A stretch of DNA of 64,000 bases from Haberlea rhodopensis (lineage: Eukaryota; Streptophyta; Magnoliopsida; Lamiales; Gesneriaceae), in assembly GCA_907163345.1 (NCBI GenBank), contig CAJQUN010000014.1, positions 5,208,001 to 5,272,000 on the forward strand. The letters are read 5' to 3'. The notes beneath the pieces are model-generated. The model ran no database searches. It was not told where the DNA came from and saw only the letters and a list, made by a program, of their open reading frames with translations. Shown one piece after another: positions 24,229 through 36,126 of this stretch (the first letter of the stretch is position 1; every line of letters begins with the position of its first letter). Both the position numbers and the translations under genes were made by a program.

Positions 24229-27200
24229 TCAGTGGATCTGCCACATTGTCTGTTGAAGCAACTCTCTCGTCTCTCGAATTAGGTGGTATTTTCTCAGTAT
24301 ATGTTTGGATTTTTGATGATATCTTGGCTCTTTTGCTTGTGCAATAGCTCCATTGTTGTCACAGTACACAGAGACTGGGTCAACTGCATTGGAAATTACA
24401 CCAAACTCTTGGATGAAATTTCTCATCCAAACTGCCTCTTTAGCTGCATCTGATGCTGCAATGTATTCAGCTTCAGTGGTGGAATCCGCTGTGGTGTCTT
24501 GCTTGGAACTCTTCCAAGAGACAGCACCACCATTAAGCCTAAATAAAAATCCGGACATCGATTTAGAGTCATCTACGTCTGACTGAAAACTAGCATCAAC
24601 GTAGCCTTCAAGTTTCAGCTCTCCACTTTCGGATCCAAAAACCATGAATATATCCTGAGTTCTTCGTAAGTACTTAAGGATTGTTTTCACAGCTTTCCAG
24701 TGACCTTCACCGGGATCTGCCTGATATCTGCTCGTTACACTAAGAGCATATGCCACATCAGGCCTAGTACATATCATAGCATACATTATGCTTCCAACAG
24801 CCGAAGCATATGGTATTGATGCCATCTTTTCTCTCTCTTCATCAGTCTTAGGGCTCATTGACCTCGAGAGATGAACACCATGACATGTTGGAAGATATCC
24901 CCTTTTTGACTGTTCCATGCTAAACCTTTTTAGCACAGTATTTATGTACATAGATTGAGAGAGCCCCAGCATCCTCTTAGATCTATCCCTATAGATCCTT
25001 ATGCCAAGCACATAGGATGCTTCTCCCAAATCTTTCATAGAGAACTTAGCAGATAACCATGCTTTAGTCGATTTCATCAATCCTATATCATTCCCAATGA
25101 GTAGGATATCATCGACATAAAGCACTACAAATGTAACCGCACTCCCACTAACCTTCTTGTAAACGCATGCTTCTTCCGGATTTTTAACAAAACCAAACTC
25201 TTTGATAGTGTTATCAAAACGGATAGTCCAACTTCAGGACGCCTGCTTTAGCCCATAAATGGACCTCTGGAGTTTGCAAACCTTTTGCTCACTCCCAATG
25301 GATGTGAAGCCTTCTGGCTGCTTCATATAAATTTCTTCATCAATGTCACCATTGAGAAAAGCAGTCTTCACATCCATTTGCCATATCTCATAGTCATAAT
25401 ATGCAGATATTGCTAATAAAATCCATATAGACTTCAGCATCACTACTGGTGAAAAAGTTTCCTCATAGTCAACTCCTTGCCTTTGAGTATAACCTTTTGC
25501 AACCAAACGTGCCTTATAGGTAATCACCTTTCCATCCACCCCAAGCTTTCGCTTATAGATCCATTTGCAACCTATGGGAACAATTCCCACAGGAGGATCC
25601 ACTAAGGTCCATACCTTATTGGAGTACATGGAGCCCATTTCAGATTTCATGGCATCTTGCCAATGTCCCGAATCAATATCTGACATCGCCTCCTTGAAAG
25701 TCCAAGGATCATATCCATGGTCTATATCTTGACTACTTTCAAGGAGTAGATTCATTCTATCAGGAGCTCTTGAAACCCTTTCAGATCTCCTTGGTGCGTG
25801 TACTTCTGGTTCAATTGATGGTTCAGAAATTTTACTTGCTTCCATTGGGGTAAACATTTGTGGTTCTTGAACTACTTCAAGATTCATATCCTTCCCATCT
25901 ATATTCTTCAGAAACTCATTTTCTAAGAATGTAGCATTTCTGGAAACAAACACTTTTTGTTCCCGTAGGTTATAAAAATAATAACCTCTAGTTTCTTTAG
26001 GATATCCCACAAAATAACACAATATAAATCTCATATCCAATTTGTCATCCACCATCTGCTTCACATAAGCAGCGCAACCCCAAACCTATAAATAATTATA
26101 ATTTGGTGACTTCCCACTCCATATCTCATATGGGGTAGAAGTAACAGCTTTTGAAGGAGCTCTGTTTAACAAATGACATGCAGTTTCAAGCGCATAGCCC
26201 CAAACCGACATTGGAAGTCCAGTGCAACTCATCATCGATCGAACCATATCCAATAAAGTCCGATTCCTTCGCTCAGCAACACCATTAAGTTGTGGTGTTC
26301 CGGGCGGTGTCCACTGAGAGAGAATCCCATTCTCTTTAAGATAATCTATGAACTCGGTACTCAAGTATTCACCACCCCGATCAGATCGAAGTGCTTTAAT
26401 ACTTGTACCTAGTTGTTTCTCCACTTCATGTCTGAATTCTCTGAACTTTTCAAAAGCTTCAGACTTGTATCTTATGAGATACACATACCCATATCGCGAA
26501 TAATCATCGATAAATGTAATAAAGTAAGAATATCCTCCTCGTGCGTTAACACTTAACGGCCCACAAACATCTGAATGGATCAAATCCAATAGATTTTTGG
26601 CTCGCTCAGAATGACCACAAAAAGGTCTTTTGGTCATTTTTCCTTTGAGACAGGAGTTGCAAGTGGTAAGTGCATCCAAGTCTGATGAATCAACCAATTC
26701 TTCACTCATCAATTTACTCATCCTTCCCTTAGAAATATGACCTAGTCTAGCATGCCAAATATTTGCAGGAGATAGATTATCAGCCTTACGTTTTCCCATT
26801 TGTTGAAAGCAAACCGGTGTATCAGCTAGTTTTAAATCATACAGATCATTTAACAAAGTGCCAGAACCAATAATAGAACCATTCTTTAAAATATGACAAA
26901 TCCCATTTGAAATATTAAAAGAAAAACCTTCTCTATCCAAAACAGGAATAGAAATAATGTTCTTAATCAAGTCTGGAACAAATAAACAATCGTTTAAAAC
27001 TAAATCAAAATCAGAATCTAGAGCTAAATTAACTTTTCCAATAGATGTGGCTGCAACCCTTGCACCATTTCCAAGCCTCAAAAAGATCTCATCATTTTGT
27101 AGCTTGCTGCTTCTTGTCATGACCTGCATATTATTACACAGATGTGATCCACAACCAGTATCCAATACCCAAGAAGCTGAACTAATGGAAACATTAACTT

Positions 27201-28038
27201 CAACAAAGAATATACCTGGTCCAGAACGCTTCTGATCCTGATATTCCTTGCAGTTTCTCCTCCAATGCCCATGTTTGCCGCAATGGAAGCATTTTTGTTC
27301 TTCATTAATTGACGCAGTCGGCCCCTTAGTCTTTTTCTTTTGTGGTGCAGGCTGAGAACGCTTCCCAGTATCCTTCCTCTTCTTAGGCCAAGAACTCTTC
27401 TTGGATTTAGAAGAAGAATTAATCAACAGAACAGGCTTTTCCTCTTTCATAGCAGCCTCAGCAGTAGTCAACATATTGACAAGCTCAGCAAGTGTGCACT
27501 CCATTTTGTGCATGTTGAAGTTCACCACAAATTGTTTGAATGAGTCTGGTAGAGACTGAAGGATCACATCCAACGCCAATTCGTTCTCCAAGATCGTATC
27601 TAAGCTAGCAAGTTTCTCAATAAGACCTATCATCTTCAATCCATGAGCTTGGACTGAAGACCCTTCCCTCATATGGGCACGGAATAGGTCTCTGACAACA
27701 CTGTAACGTAGAGAACGAGTATGCTCACCATACAACTCTTGCAGGTGAGTATGAATCTCGGCGGCATGGTTCATATGTTCATGCTGTCTCTGAAGTTCAT
27801 TCGACATTGATGCCATCATATAGCATCGCGTTTTGAGATCGTCATCCTTCCATTTCTGGACAGTCTCAATCTCATCAGGAGTCGAACCCTCAGGAACCTT
27901 TCCAGGGGGTAGCTTCGTAAGCACATACGTCAATTTTTCAGAATCCAGAACAATTTTCAAATTTCTTAGCCAATCATTGTAGTTTTGCCCAGTTAATTTG
28001 TTTGTATCGAGAATAGATGCAATCGGATTCTTGGCCAT
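24229..28038 (-). pseudogene. Copia B gag-pol polyprotein with two nonsense codons
   Basis: One reading frame of about 1270 codons. Order: gag (MAKNPIASILDTNKLTGQNY, residues 1-230), zinc knuckle CFHCGKHGHWRRNC (about 260), protease VLDTGCGSHLC (about 292), pre-integrase WHARLGHISKGRM (about 430), integrase core (SDVCGPL, FIDDYSRYGYVY, SDRGGEYLSTEF, ERRNRTL), reverse transcriptase (KARLVAKGYTQRQ, MDVKTAFLNGDIDEEIYMKQ, LYVDDILLIGN) and RNase H (YVDASFQSD, TEAEYIAASDA, YCDNNGAIA). Two stops interrupt it: codon 651 at 26088-26086, where copy C has Lys, and 25236-25234, where copy C has Arg (CGA to TGA). A small deletion near 24262 removes the normal C-terminus. All three segments are in one frame. 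Confidence 0.95.
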
Positions 28039-30103
28039 TTTAATACTGAAAAATAAACAGAAAATATAAGCAAATCGTTTGATTATTAATTAATTCAAAA
28101 ACATGGACTTTGTTATTGAATGCTCCCACTAAATTTTTCGAATTCATCACCCTCATGACAAATGAACGGAAAATCATATTTTCTTAGTGGGCTTGGAGTC
28201 CAACTAGCTCATGAAAACCCCGGACGTGGGCCCACCGGCTTTATGATACTAAAGGTAGATCACAATTGCATCATATGCAATCCCCAAGATATTTGTCTCG
28301 CGATTGGCATAACCCTACGTGGGCAGGACAATTATGCCTTCTCACGTCAAATTGACCCATCCCACGGATGGCAATGTCACGCCCAAAAGACCCCACGTGG
28401 GTGAGTAATCTAAAAGGTTAACATAACCGCACCTTAATTAAGTGGCAGTTAAACACACAGCTTTCTCATGCCAAATGCCCCCCACGTGGGTGAGTAAGGC
28501 AATATGACACAAGTAGCGTCTCATGGCTTAACTGTTGATGGAAGACAGGAAGCGAAAACCCTTTTGAGCTCCCCTTATCATTTTGATATTAAATTTTTGA
28601 ATCATATTCAAAAGAGGGATTTAATTTATTTTAAAATCTCATCAAGTGCTTGATTGTTTGTTTGCCGGATTCATGCAACTATGTTTTAATAAAACATACA
28701 AACAAAAATTATCATACATCGCATGCATAATAAAATAAATAAATATGGAAGATTACAGCCTTTTCCTAATTGATCCACGTGAGCCATACGTAGATCACAA
28801 GTCTGTCTAAGGTGATGCAGGTATGTAATGCAATCCTATTACATTTTTGCTTCCATTATACATGTCTTGATTCTTGATGCTCCATCTTCAATCTCGATCT
28901 CCCACTAATTCTAAAGTTTTTACATTTAAATCGTGCAAACAAGAGAATAGGGATACAAAACCTGGGTGGGATACAACAGAAAATAGAGAGAGCAGGCTCG
29001 CAGGCCCGAAAACCAAAATCACAAAAATAATGAAATAATAAAAAACCTAAGCATTCACCTAAACACATTGGTCAAGGCCCGTAATCATCCATCATTCAAT
29101 CACAACATATGTAATTAAACTAAACAATTACATCATATGTAAGTTGTACTAATTACATCACATGTAATTAGAGCACAATAATTAATTTATTCTATCGTTT
29201 CCCACTAATCGCATCATTAGTTGAAAATAAAATTAAAAATTAAATAAAACAATTTTATTTAATTTCTAATTAATTAAACTTCAACTAATTGATAAAATCT
29301 ATATTTTACCTTTCAAATCATAAGGTTAATTGAAAATAAATTAAATGGAACATTTCCATCCAATTTGCAATTAATATGTAAAATCTCTATTTTACACTTA
29401 ATAAATTAAAAATCATATTTTTAATTAATTAAGTTTATGATTTATTCTTCAAAAACAATATCCGGATAAAAACATCGGAAATGACCCAAAATAATTTATG
29501 GACTCCAAACAATTTGGATCCAAAATTAGAACATCAATTTCAACCCAAAATACCCTATTTTCGGATATAATAATAAATAATTTTTTTTTTTTTTTTATAA
29601 TTGAAAATCGAAAACTAGGGTAAAAACACTGTTCATCTCCTTCCCACCATGATAGGCGCGGCGGCTAGGGTTTCAGAAACCCTAGCTCGCGTCGCCGCCT
29701 TCATCTCGCGCCGCTGCCTTCATCTCGCCGATCTGGAGCCGCGCACATCGAGTTCTCTACAAGATAAAGCAACTCGGCGCGGAAAAATGGAGAACAAATC
29801 GGACGCGATTGGTTTCGGGAAAAAATACAGTGGCTTCTCGCGACTCATTCTGCGCGTTAAATCACTGACCGTGACGAACAGTGAAGCGCAGTCATTCGTA
29901 GGCGACGCACGGTGGTGGAGAACACTTCTCCACCGCGTGTGCCGCCGCGCGAGTTGCCGGAGAAATCGATGAACACAAAAACGATGAACAGTGTACGATT
30001 TTTTTTTTTTTTCGGACAGATTGTTTAAAAAAAAACGAACACGATTAGCTTATTGGGAACGATCTAATAAAAATAATTATCAAATACATGAATTAAAGCG
30101 TAA
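28039..30103 (-). other. Copia B leader
   Basis: About 2 kb between PBS and gag, matching copy C at 40822-42883. It contains CCCACGTGGGTGAGTAA-type repeats at about 28390 and 28480, and AT-rich repeats at 29215-29420. A GC-rich patch lies at about 29645-29975 and opens with a perfect 11-bp inverted repeat (GCTAGGGTTTC / GAAACCCTAGC, 29664-29686). The GC-rich patch has a 107-codon + strand frame (29649-29972) partly shared with copy C, but no known domain. Confidence 0.6.
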
Positions 30104-30119
30104 CCTGGCTCTGATACCA
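30104..30119 (-). promoter_or_regulatory. Primer binding site, initiator tRNA-Met type (Copia B)
   Basis: Same TGGTATCAGAGCCAGG sequence on the minus strand, one base from the LTR at 30121. Confidence 0.95.
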
Positions 30120-30120
30120 C

Positions 30121-30469
30121 TGTTGGGTTTCCGTACCCCGGCGCCAGATCCAAACGCAGCGGAAAATAAACAGTAAACAGATCTGACCCGGGGACGGACG
30201 ATCGCGCCTGATTCATGTATTATTATGCAAATATCAATATAAATGCACGAAAAGAGAATTACCGATGAACAGCGAAATCAATCTGCGGCGGTGATCCTCG
30301 AGTCCAATCAACCTGACCAGATCTACAAGCACGACACCAGTGCTAGTGTGATGACGACTTATGAGAGTATTGAATGAAATACTTTAACCCTCATGAGACA
30401 GCTAAGTGGGCTAGGGCTCATAAAGCCCATCGCGCCAACGTTTGGCTTGCTGGGTATTTTATGCTAACA
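30121..30469 (-). repeat. Copia B 5' LTR
   Basis: 349 bp. Relative to the 3' LTR it lacks a 27-bp stretch after ACTTTAACCCT. Borders TGTTGGG and GCTAACA, then target duplication cggga. Confidence 0.95.
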
Positions 30470-30474
30470 CGGGA

Positions 30475-31990
30475 GAGGTAGAGGAAATGTGTCGGAAATT
30501 GTCGATGACAGAAGAGGAAGAAGCAGGTCGTTTTATCCCGGATGATGCTTGGTTCGAACCGCATGAGCAAAAAGGATTCTTCTGGTGGGAAGATTACTTA
30601 CAAATAAACAAGCTCCAATGAAGGTTTTCAAGACGACGTTCATGAATCTATGGAATCCCGCAAAGGGGCTTTATATTGAAAAAATTGAAATGGACAGATT
30701 CATTTTCCATTTTAAACATGTCCTAGATCAAAAAAAGGCGTTGGAGGGTGGTCCATGGCACTTTGATAGACACTTGTTGCTCCTCTCTCATGTTGTAGAA
30801 GACCAAGATCCGATCAAAGTCCACTTGGGTGGTGTGATTTTCATGTGCAGGTATCGGGTCTCCCTGTCAATAAACTAAATAAAAGGTTGGCAATCCATAT
30901 TGGAAATGGTCTGGGCCTATACAAGGACGATGATCTTAATGAAGAAGGGTGGAAGTGGAGTACTACTCTTCGTATACGTGTGAGGATAAATATTCATCGA
31001 CCGCTCCAACGTGTTATGAAGCTCAGAAATTCAGTAGGTGAGTGTTTGATAGTCAAGTTTACTTATGAAAAGCTTCCAAATTTTTGTTACTGTTGTGGTA
31101 TTCTGGGACATATATTCCGAGATTGTAATTGGCGATATGAGGCAACGGAGGTGATAGATGAAGGAGCTTTGCCTTATGTGGACTGGATGCGAGCTACAAG
31201 GAGAAATCAAAGAAAATCACAATGGTCTGGTAATATTTCAGAGAACAACAAACATATAAGGTTCTCTCTGGCGTTAGCATCAAGGTCCCCGAACGACGTT
31301 GCTACTACTTGCCGAGGTAAGGATATTTTTGGTATTACGGCCCATAATACTATTAACGCTGATAAACCCACAAGGGAAGATTTATCAAATCCCGTATATC
31401 AAGTTTCATTTTCCGGAAGAGTGGCAGCCAAATATTGGTTTCTTCCCAACAAACCAGGGAGATCAAATCATTATGGCAAATGGAATGGAAAGTGTGCAAC
31501 AGATCTTAGAGATCCCTAATCATCAGGATGGCATGCAACAGAATTTGCGACAATCTAGGTACTCGGGTTTGGTTAAGAATATGATGCAAAGTTTGGATGT
31601 ATGTAATCCCTTGAATTTAGGAAGGGATATGGTACAGAATCTTGATCACTATAATACAGTTGATGACGTAGATTTCTACCCACTAATGAATCCGAAGTTT
31701 CTGACAGTTGATAACGAAGCCCACAATTCTAAGGAGGCCGAGGTAGCCCATTGGAAAATATTTCTAAAAAAATGTCTGACTCAACATCGATTGAATCATC
31801 TAGTCCAACAATAACCCAAATACAAAAGAAAAAGAGGGGTAGGCTAGCTGCAAGTGGGAAATCAAACAGAACTATGATCATTCAGGGCAAAAGAAAGGAA
31901 GTGGTGATGGGAATCATGGATAAGGATGCTATGGACAGACCATTAAAAAAGCTTTACGCTTCAACCCTCTTGTTAACACAAGAATCACAA
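30475..31990 (+). pseudogene. LINE 1 ORF1 (DUF4283-type, zinc knuckle)
   Basis: The gag-like first protein of an L1-type LINE, an RNA-binding protein of the LINE particle. After the start codons at 22403 it reads EVEEMCRKLSMTEEEEAGRF. It then shifts frame near 30580, continuing LVGRLLTNKQAPMKVFK and LEGGPWHFDRHLLLL (the DUF4283-like domain), and shifts again near 30845 (VSGLPVNKLNKRLAIHIGN). A zinc knuckle CYCCGILGHIFRDC lies at about 31088-31129. At least three frame changes and a stop at 31519 make it non-functional. Confidence 0.85.
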
Positions 31991-32023
31991 GACATATCGG
32001 CTGCCGGGAAAAATATTTTGTCT

Positions 32024-32664
32024 AAGTTGGAACTGCCAGGGGTTGGGGGAGCCCAGGGCTGTTCGAGCACTCGGCGAATATGTCTGAGAACACTGTCCCC
32101 ACATCGTCTTCCTTATGGAGAAGAAACTCGCAGCAGTTAAGGTAGATAAATTAAAGGAGAAATTCAACATGTTTTGGCATCGCAGTACCAACAAAAGGTA
32201 AATCGGGAGGACTCGCTTTACTTTAGAATAAGGTAAAGGAAGTCTTGATCCAAAGCTACTCTAAGAACCATATAGATGCTCGCATATATAGTGAGGATAA
32301 TTCCGACATGGCGCCTCACTGGAATATATGGTGAGCCAGAGACTTAGAATAGGGTTCACACTTGGAACTTGTTACGAGGTTACATCAGAGTCAGTTAGTA
32401 CCGTGGTTATGCATGGGGGATTTCAATGAAATTCTTCATGCTCATTAGAAGGAAGGTGGGCATCCTCCACCAAACTGGAGATTAGCTAATTTCCGGAAAG
32501 CAATAACAGACACTCATCTTCATGAATTAGATTATATGGGACCACCGTTCACTTGGTGTAATATGAGAGAGACACCACATACGATCCGTGAACGTTTAGG
32601 CAGAGGACTTGCTAACAGTAATTGGATTCAACGGTTCCCGAATTATAGAATCCATCATCTGGCA
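32024..32664 (+). pseudogene. LINE 1 ORF2 endonuclease fragment
   Basis: The start of ORF2, encoding the apurinic-type endonuclease. WNCQGLGEPRAVRALGEYV is readable at about 32024-32080, then KVDKLKEKFNMF near 32140-32170, GDFNEILH near 32420 and GPPFTWCNM near 32550. Many stops and frameshifts are present. The sequence is cut at about 32664, where a different tandem repeat begins; reverse transcriptase is absent. Confidence 0.8.
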
Positions 32665-33300
32665 GCGATGATCTCCATCTGATGAGCTGAGGATGAGCTC
32701 TACTGAAGAGCTGAGGATGATCTCCATCTGATGAGCTGAGGATGAGCTCTACTGAATAGCTGAGATGATATCCGTCTGATGAGATGAGGATGAGCTCTTG
32801 ATGACATCTAATTGCAAAGCGAAGGATGAGCTCATGTTGACCAAGATGAAGAGCTCATGATGACCCCTGATTGAAGATCTACTAAGGATGATCTCTTGAT
32901 GGCCAGGCTGGAGATCTCTTGATGACATATAATTGCAAAGCGAAGGATGAGCTCATGTTGACCAAGATGAAGAGCACATGATGACCTCTGATTGAAGAGC
33001 TAAGGATGATCTCTTGATGGCCATGATGAAGAGCTCTTGATGACATCTAATTGCAAAGCGAAGGTTGAGCTCATGTTGACCAAGATGAAGAGCTCACGAT
33101 GACCTCTGATTGAAGAACTAAGGATGATCTCCTGATGGCCATGATGAAGAGCTCCTGATGACATCTAATTGCAAAGCGAAGGATGAGCTCATGTTGGCCA
33201 AGATGAAGAGCTCATGATGACCTCTGATTGAATAGCTAAGGATGCTCTCTTGATGGCCAAGACGAAGAGCTCATGATGACCTATGATTGAAGAGTAAAGG
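32665..33300. repeat. Degenerate ~118-bp tandem repeat rich in GATGAGCTC/GAAGAGCTC
   Basis: The phrase ATTGCAAAGCGAAGGATGAG starts at 32811, 32932 and 33168, with a one-base variant at 33050, giving periods of 121, 118 and 118 bp. Within each unit the shorter words GATGAGCTC, GATGATCTC and GATGACCTC recur. Some frames are open but the repetition explains them. Confidence 0.85.
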
Positions 33301-33564
33301 ATGTACTCTGGTTGAGGAGTTGGGGATGACCTCCACGTATTAAGCAAGTTATGAGAAGAGCTCGGCCAAGGAGGGCGGACCCGAAAAGAGGTCGCCAGAA
33401 CGCTCGGAGGAGGGCGAACGGGTGATGTAAAGCACGTCGGCCAAACAGGTGGGTAACCAACAAAATGGTCTGAGAAATATGCGAGGTCTTCTGAAGTAAG
33501 ATCACCAGGATGCAAAGGTAACATATCGGTCAAACAGGTGGTGACTATATTTAAGGGATATCAA
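33301..33564. other. Unassigned sequence between the tandem repeat and the ALMT relic
   Basis: GC-richer than its surroundings (CGGCCAAGGAGGGCGGACCC at 33362). It could be part of a long terminal repeat, because CGGCCAAACAGGTGG and GGTCAAACAGGTGG recur within it, but no borders or partner are visible. The minus-strand frame 33533-33189 has no recognisable domain. Confidence 0.35.
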
Positions 33565-34955
33565 TTTCCAAGCTCAAGCAGGACTTTTGACCCCTCTACA
33601 CCAACCCTTTGAAGCTGGCTTTGAAAAGCATGCCTCTTCTCAAGTGGTGCCTGCAATTCGAATCAGTACTCGATCTGATCCACTTGAAGAACAATGTCTT
33701 AAAAAAAGTAAATTTGAATTGTAATTTATATATTACCTGGATTTCTGATAGGATGCATCCATGGAGTGCTATTTACAGCATATGCACAATTCCTGACCGC
33801 ACAACTTACTTTCACATAAGTTCTCCATGGATGTAGATGACTTCTGTAACGCCCATGGGGCGACCCCAAAGAGCAAAATTCAACTGTTCGGAAAAGGATA
33901 TAGCTTTCAAGTCAAGAAGATTTTTTTTTCCTGTGAACAAGAATCTGTTAAAGTTTTACCAATGTCTGCTCTCTGTTTGCTGATTCTATCACTGATTTAT
34001 AGCCGACGTAAAGTTGATCTCTCGAAGCTTGTTGAGTAGCCAGTATACTCGAGTTTCTGTTTAAATCAACACTTCTCAGGTAGCCATTCACATGACCTAA
34101 AGAAATTAAAACACAATTAAAGAAAAATTAAAGTTTTGAAATAAAACAGACTTTCCATGGTCATTTGAGTAGATACTGTAACCTTCTAAAGAGTTTGCAA
34201 GCTCTATGAAGTTATTCACAACCAAGTGATGAAGATCGTCTCCGGACCAAATGGGATAGATGCATATATTTATGATGAAGCAGATAAAAGCACCAACTGT
34301 TAAAAGAACGAGTCGAGTCAAAATCGTCTCTGTGTATTCTCTATTTCTGTTCCCATCTACCGTAAGTATACAAAATGTGGGCACAAATACTCGGTATCCA
34401 TACTCGTACGGTGCAATTGTTGGGTAGAGTTTCAAGTATGATGCAATCGAGCCTGTCAGTTCATGAAACTATGTATCAGAAATGGTTTGTCCAATCGATG
34501 CCCCAAAACGGATCATATTATAGTATGTTGCCCATGCTACTCTTGTAGAGAGTATATATAGCACAATCATCTAAAGTTTGTAGTACGGTTTAAAGTTCGA
34601 GCTGTGATATTTATTTCAACTACAGCTTTTGGTGAACGGACAGACTACCGCGATATGACAAACATCCTATGATATTTGAAAACTGAAAAATAAACGGTAA
34701 TGTGATGAACAAACCAATGATGAAAAAACTTGTGATGATTACGACTTTTTCCCACTTCCCGGCAAGGAGGGACAACCCGGCGAAGAGAAAGGCTAGCATT
34801 CCAGCACAAAATGTCCCTAAACTACGGTTGAATCCTTTTATTAATGTTGCTCCTGCAAATTCATTCAACAATACAAATGTCTAGAGGAGGAAGAAAATAT
34901 AAAACACAGAAATAACTCATATAGTGTACTGTTATTTTAATTTGGAATACCTATG

Positions 34956-35336
34956 TGTTGGGTTTCCGTAACCCGGCGCCAGATCCAAATGCAGCGGAAA
35001 TAATACAATAAACAGATCTGACCCAGGGACGGTCGATCTCACCTGATTCATATTTAAGCATGCAAATATCGAATATTAATGCAAGAAAAGAGAGTACCGT
35101 TAACCGTGAAATCAATCTGATGGCGGTGATCCTCGAGTCCAATCAACCTGACCAGATATACAAGCCCGGCACCATTGCTAGTGTGATGACGGCTATTCTC
35201 AGAGAGTGAGTGTATTGGAATGGAATAACCCTAGACAAGATGTTATATTTATAGTGACAATTAGTTAGCTAATTGGGCTAGGGTCCATAAAGCCCATCGG
35301 GCCAACATTTGGCTTGCTGGGCATATTTGCTAACAA
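34956..35336 (-). repeat. Copia C 3' LTR
   Basis: TGTTGGGTTTCCGTAACC to GCTAACA; differs from the 5' LTR at scattered positions. Confidence 0.95.
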
Positions 35337-35910
35337 TCTCCCACTTGCCCAAAAGCCAACACAAAACTACAAACTCATAATCCAAGTAACACAATTTAAT
35401 TGAATAACTTGATGTACTACCAATGTACATAATTATGAGACATAAATATATCAAACGTTTTAATTTTAGAACATTCTATAAATGAAACAATTTCAAATAT
35501 AGAAACTCCACTAAATTGAGGAGCTTTCAAAAATTAAATTCATCTCTTCTAAATCACTCAGTTTGAGCACTTAACATTTAACTCTCAATTCTCATCGATA
35601 GATCGGCGGCCGGTTGATTGTGACCCAGCGAGGCTCAAGTGTATCATAGCAGTAAGATCACAACCTTTGTGATTTTAGAAGTCAAACAACTTCTTTGGGC
35701 TTACCCTGAATGCCCCATTGTCAATTAAACTCCTTTAATAGACAATTACCAAAATATAATTCCAGTAACAACCTACCGATCGTGGGTAGCGCCTAGCATC
35801 TGCGCTTAACGAAGACCTAGATACAAATGACTAGCAATGTACGAGAACCTGTCAGCCATAGTTAGCGTTCAGTACATTCGTTTCACTCAGTATGTTCCGA
35901 TTGAATCAAG

Positions 35911-36126
35911 ATTCTTCCTCATCATAAGACTAAACCATGAAAGGCTAAGTTGGAGATAAGCGGACTCGAACCACTGACATCCGCCGCAGGGTAAACCACC
36001 GCCTCTCATGCCCCCCGGAGAAGGGACAAGTGCCTTCAGTTAGTAAGGAGATCGAGGGGATGTGTAAGCGGGTTACCAGGACTACATGTTAGTGTAGTGA
36101 AGAGGGAGACCTATAAGACTCGTCCG
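35911..36126. other. 216-bp organelle-derived insertion with plastid trnA-UGC 3' exon
   Basis: Copies A and B read ...TTGAATC(A/T)AG directly into GGGCATTGG here, whereas copy C has 216 extra bases. On the minus strand the first part reads GAGAGGCGGTGGTTTACCCT, then GCGGCGGATGTCAGTGGTTC, then GAGTCCGCTTATCTCCAACT. That is the end of the plastid trnA-UGC intron and its 3' exon (T-loop GGTTCGAGTCC with one change just before it). The rest (about 36015-36126) is not recognised and may be another organellar piece. No target duplication is evident, so double-strand-break filler is likely. Confidence 0.8.
35942..35977 (-). pseudogene. trnA-UGC: trnA-UGC 3' exon fragment (plastid origin)
   Basis: The 3' half of the plastid alanine tRNA gene: GGCGGATGTCAG, then the T-arm TGGTTCGAGTCC and the acceptor strand GCTTATCTCC. 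The 5' exon and most of the group II intron are absent, so it cannot make a tRNA. Position is approximate to a few bases. Confidence 0.75.

Larger units (their letters stand above)
22412..30469 (-). mobile_element. Copia element B, nearly complete
   Basis: An 8058-bp Ty1/Copia element on the minus strand with target duplication cggga (22407-22411 and 30470-30474). LTRs are 376 bp (22412-22787) and 349 bp (30121-30469); the latter lacks 27 bp. The initiator tRNA-Met primer site is at 30104-30119. The polyprotein frame is intact except for two stops and a small 3' deletion, making this the best preserved Copia in the window. Confidence 0.95.

Noticed and set aside
29649..29972. A 107-codon + strand frame in the Copia B leader, partly shared with copy C
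   Set aside because: It lies antisense to the element in a GC-rich patch where long frames are expected. It has no recognisable domain and is different in copy A.
32665..33300. Possible CRISPR-like array
   Set aside because: The repeats are long, degenerate and contiguous with no unique spacers, and the window is plant nuclear DNA.
33189..33533. A 114-codon minus-strand frame near the tandem array
   Set aside because: Low-complexity Pro/Ser-rich translation partly within repeats, with no family resemblance.
35942..35977. A functional nuclear tRNA-Ala gene
   Set aside because: Only the 3' exon with adjoining plastid intron sequence is present; the 5' half is missing.
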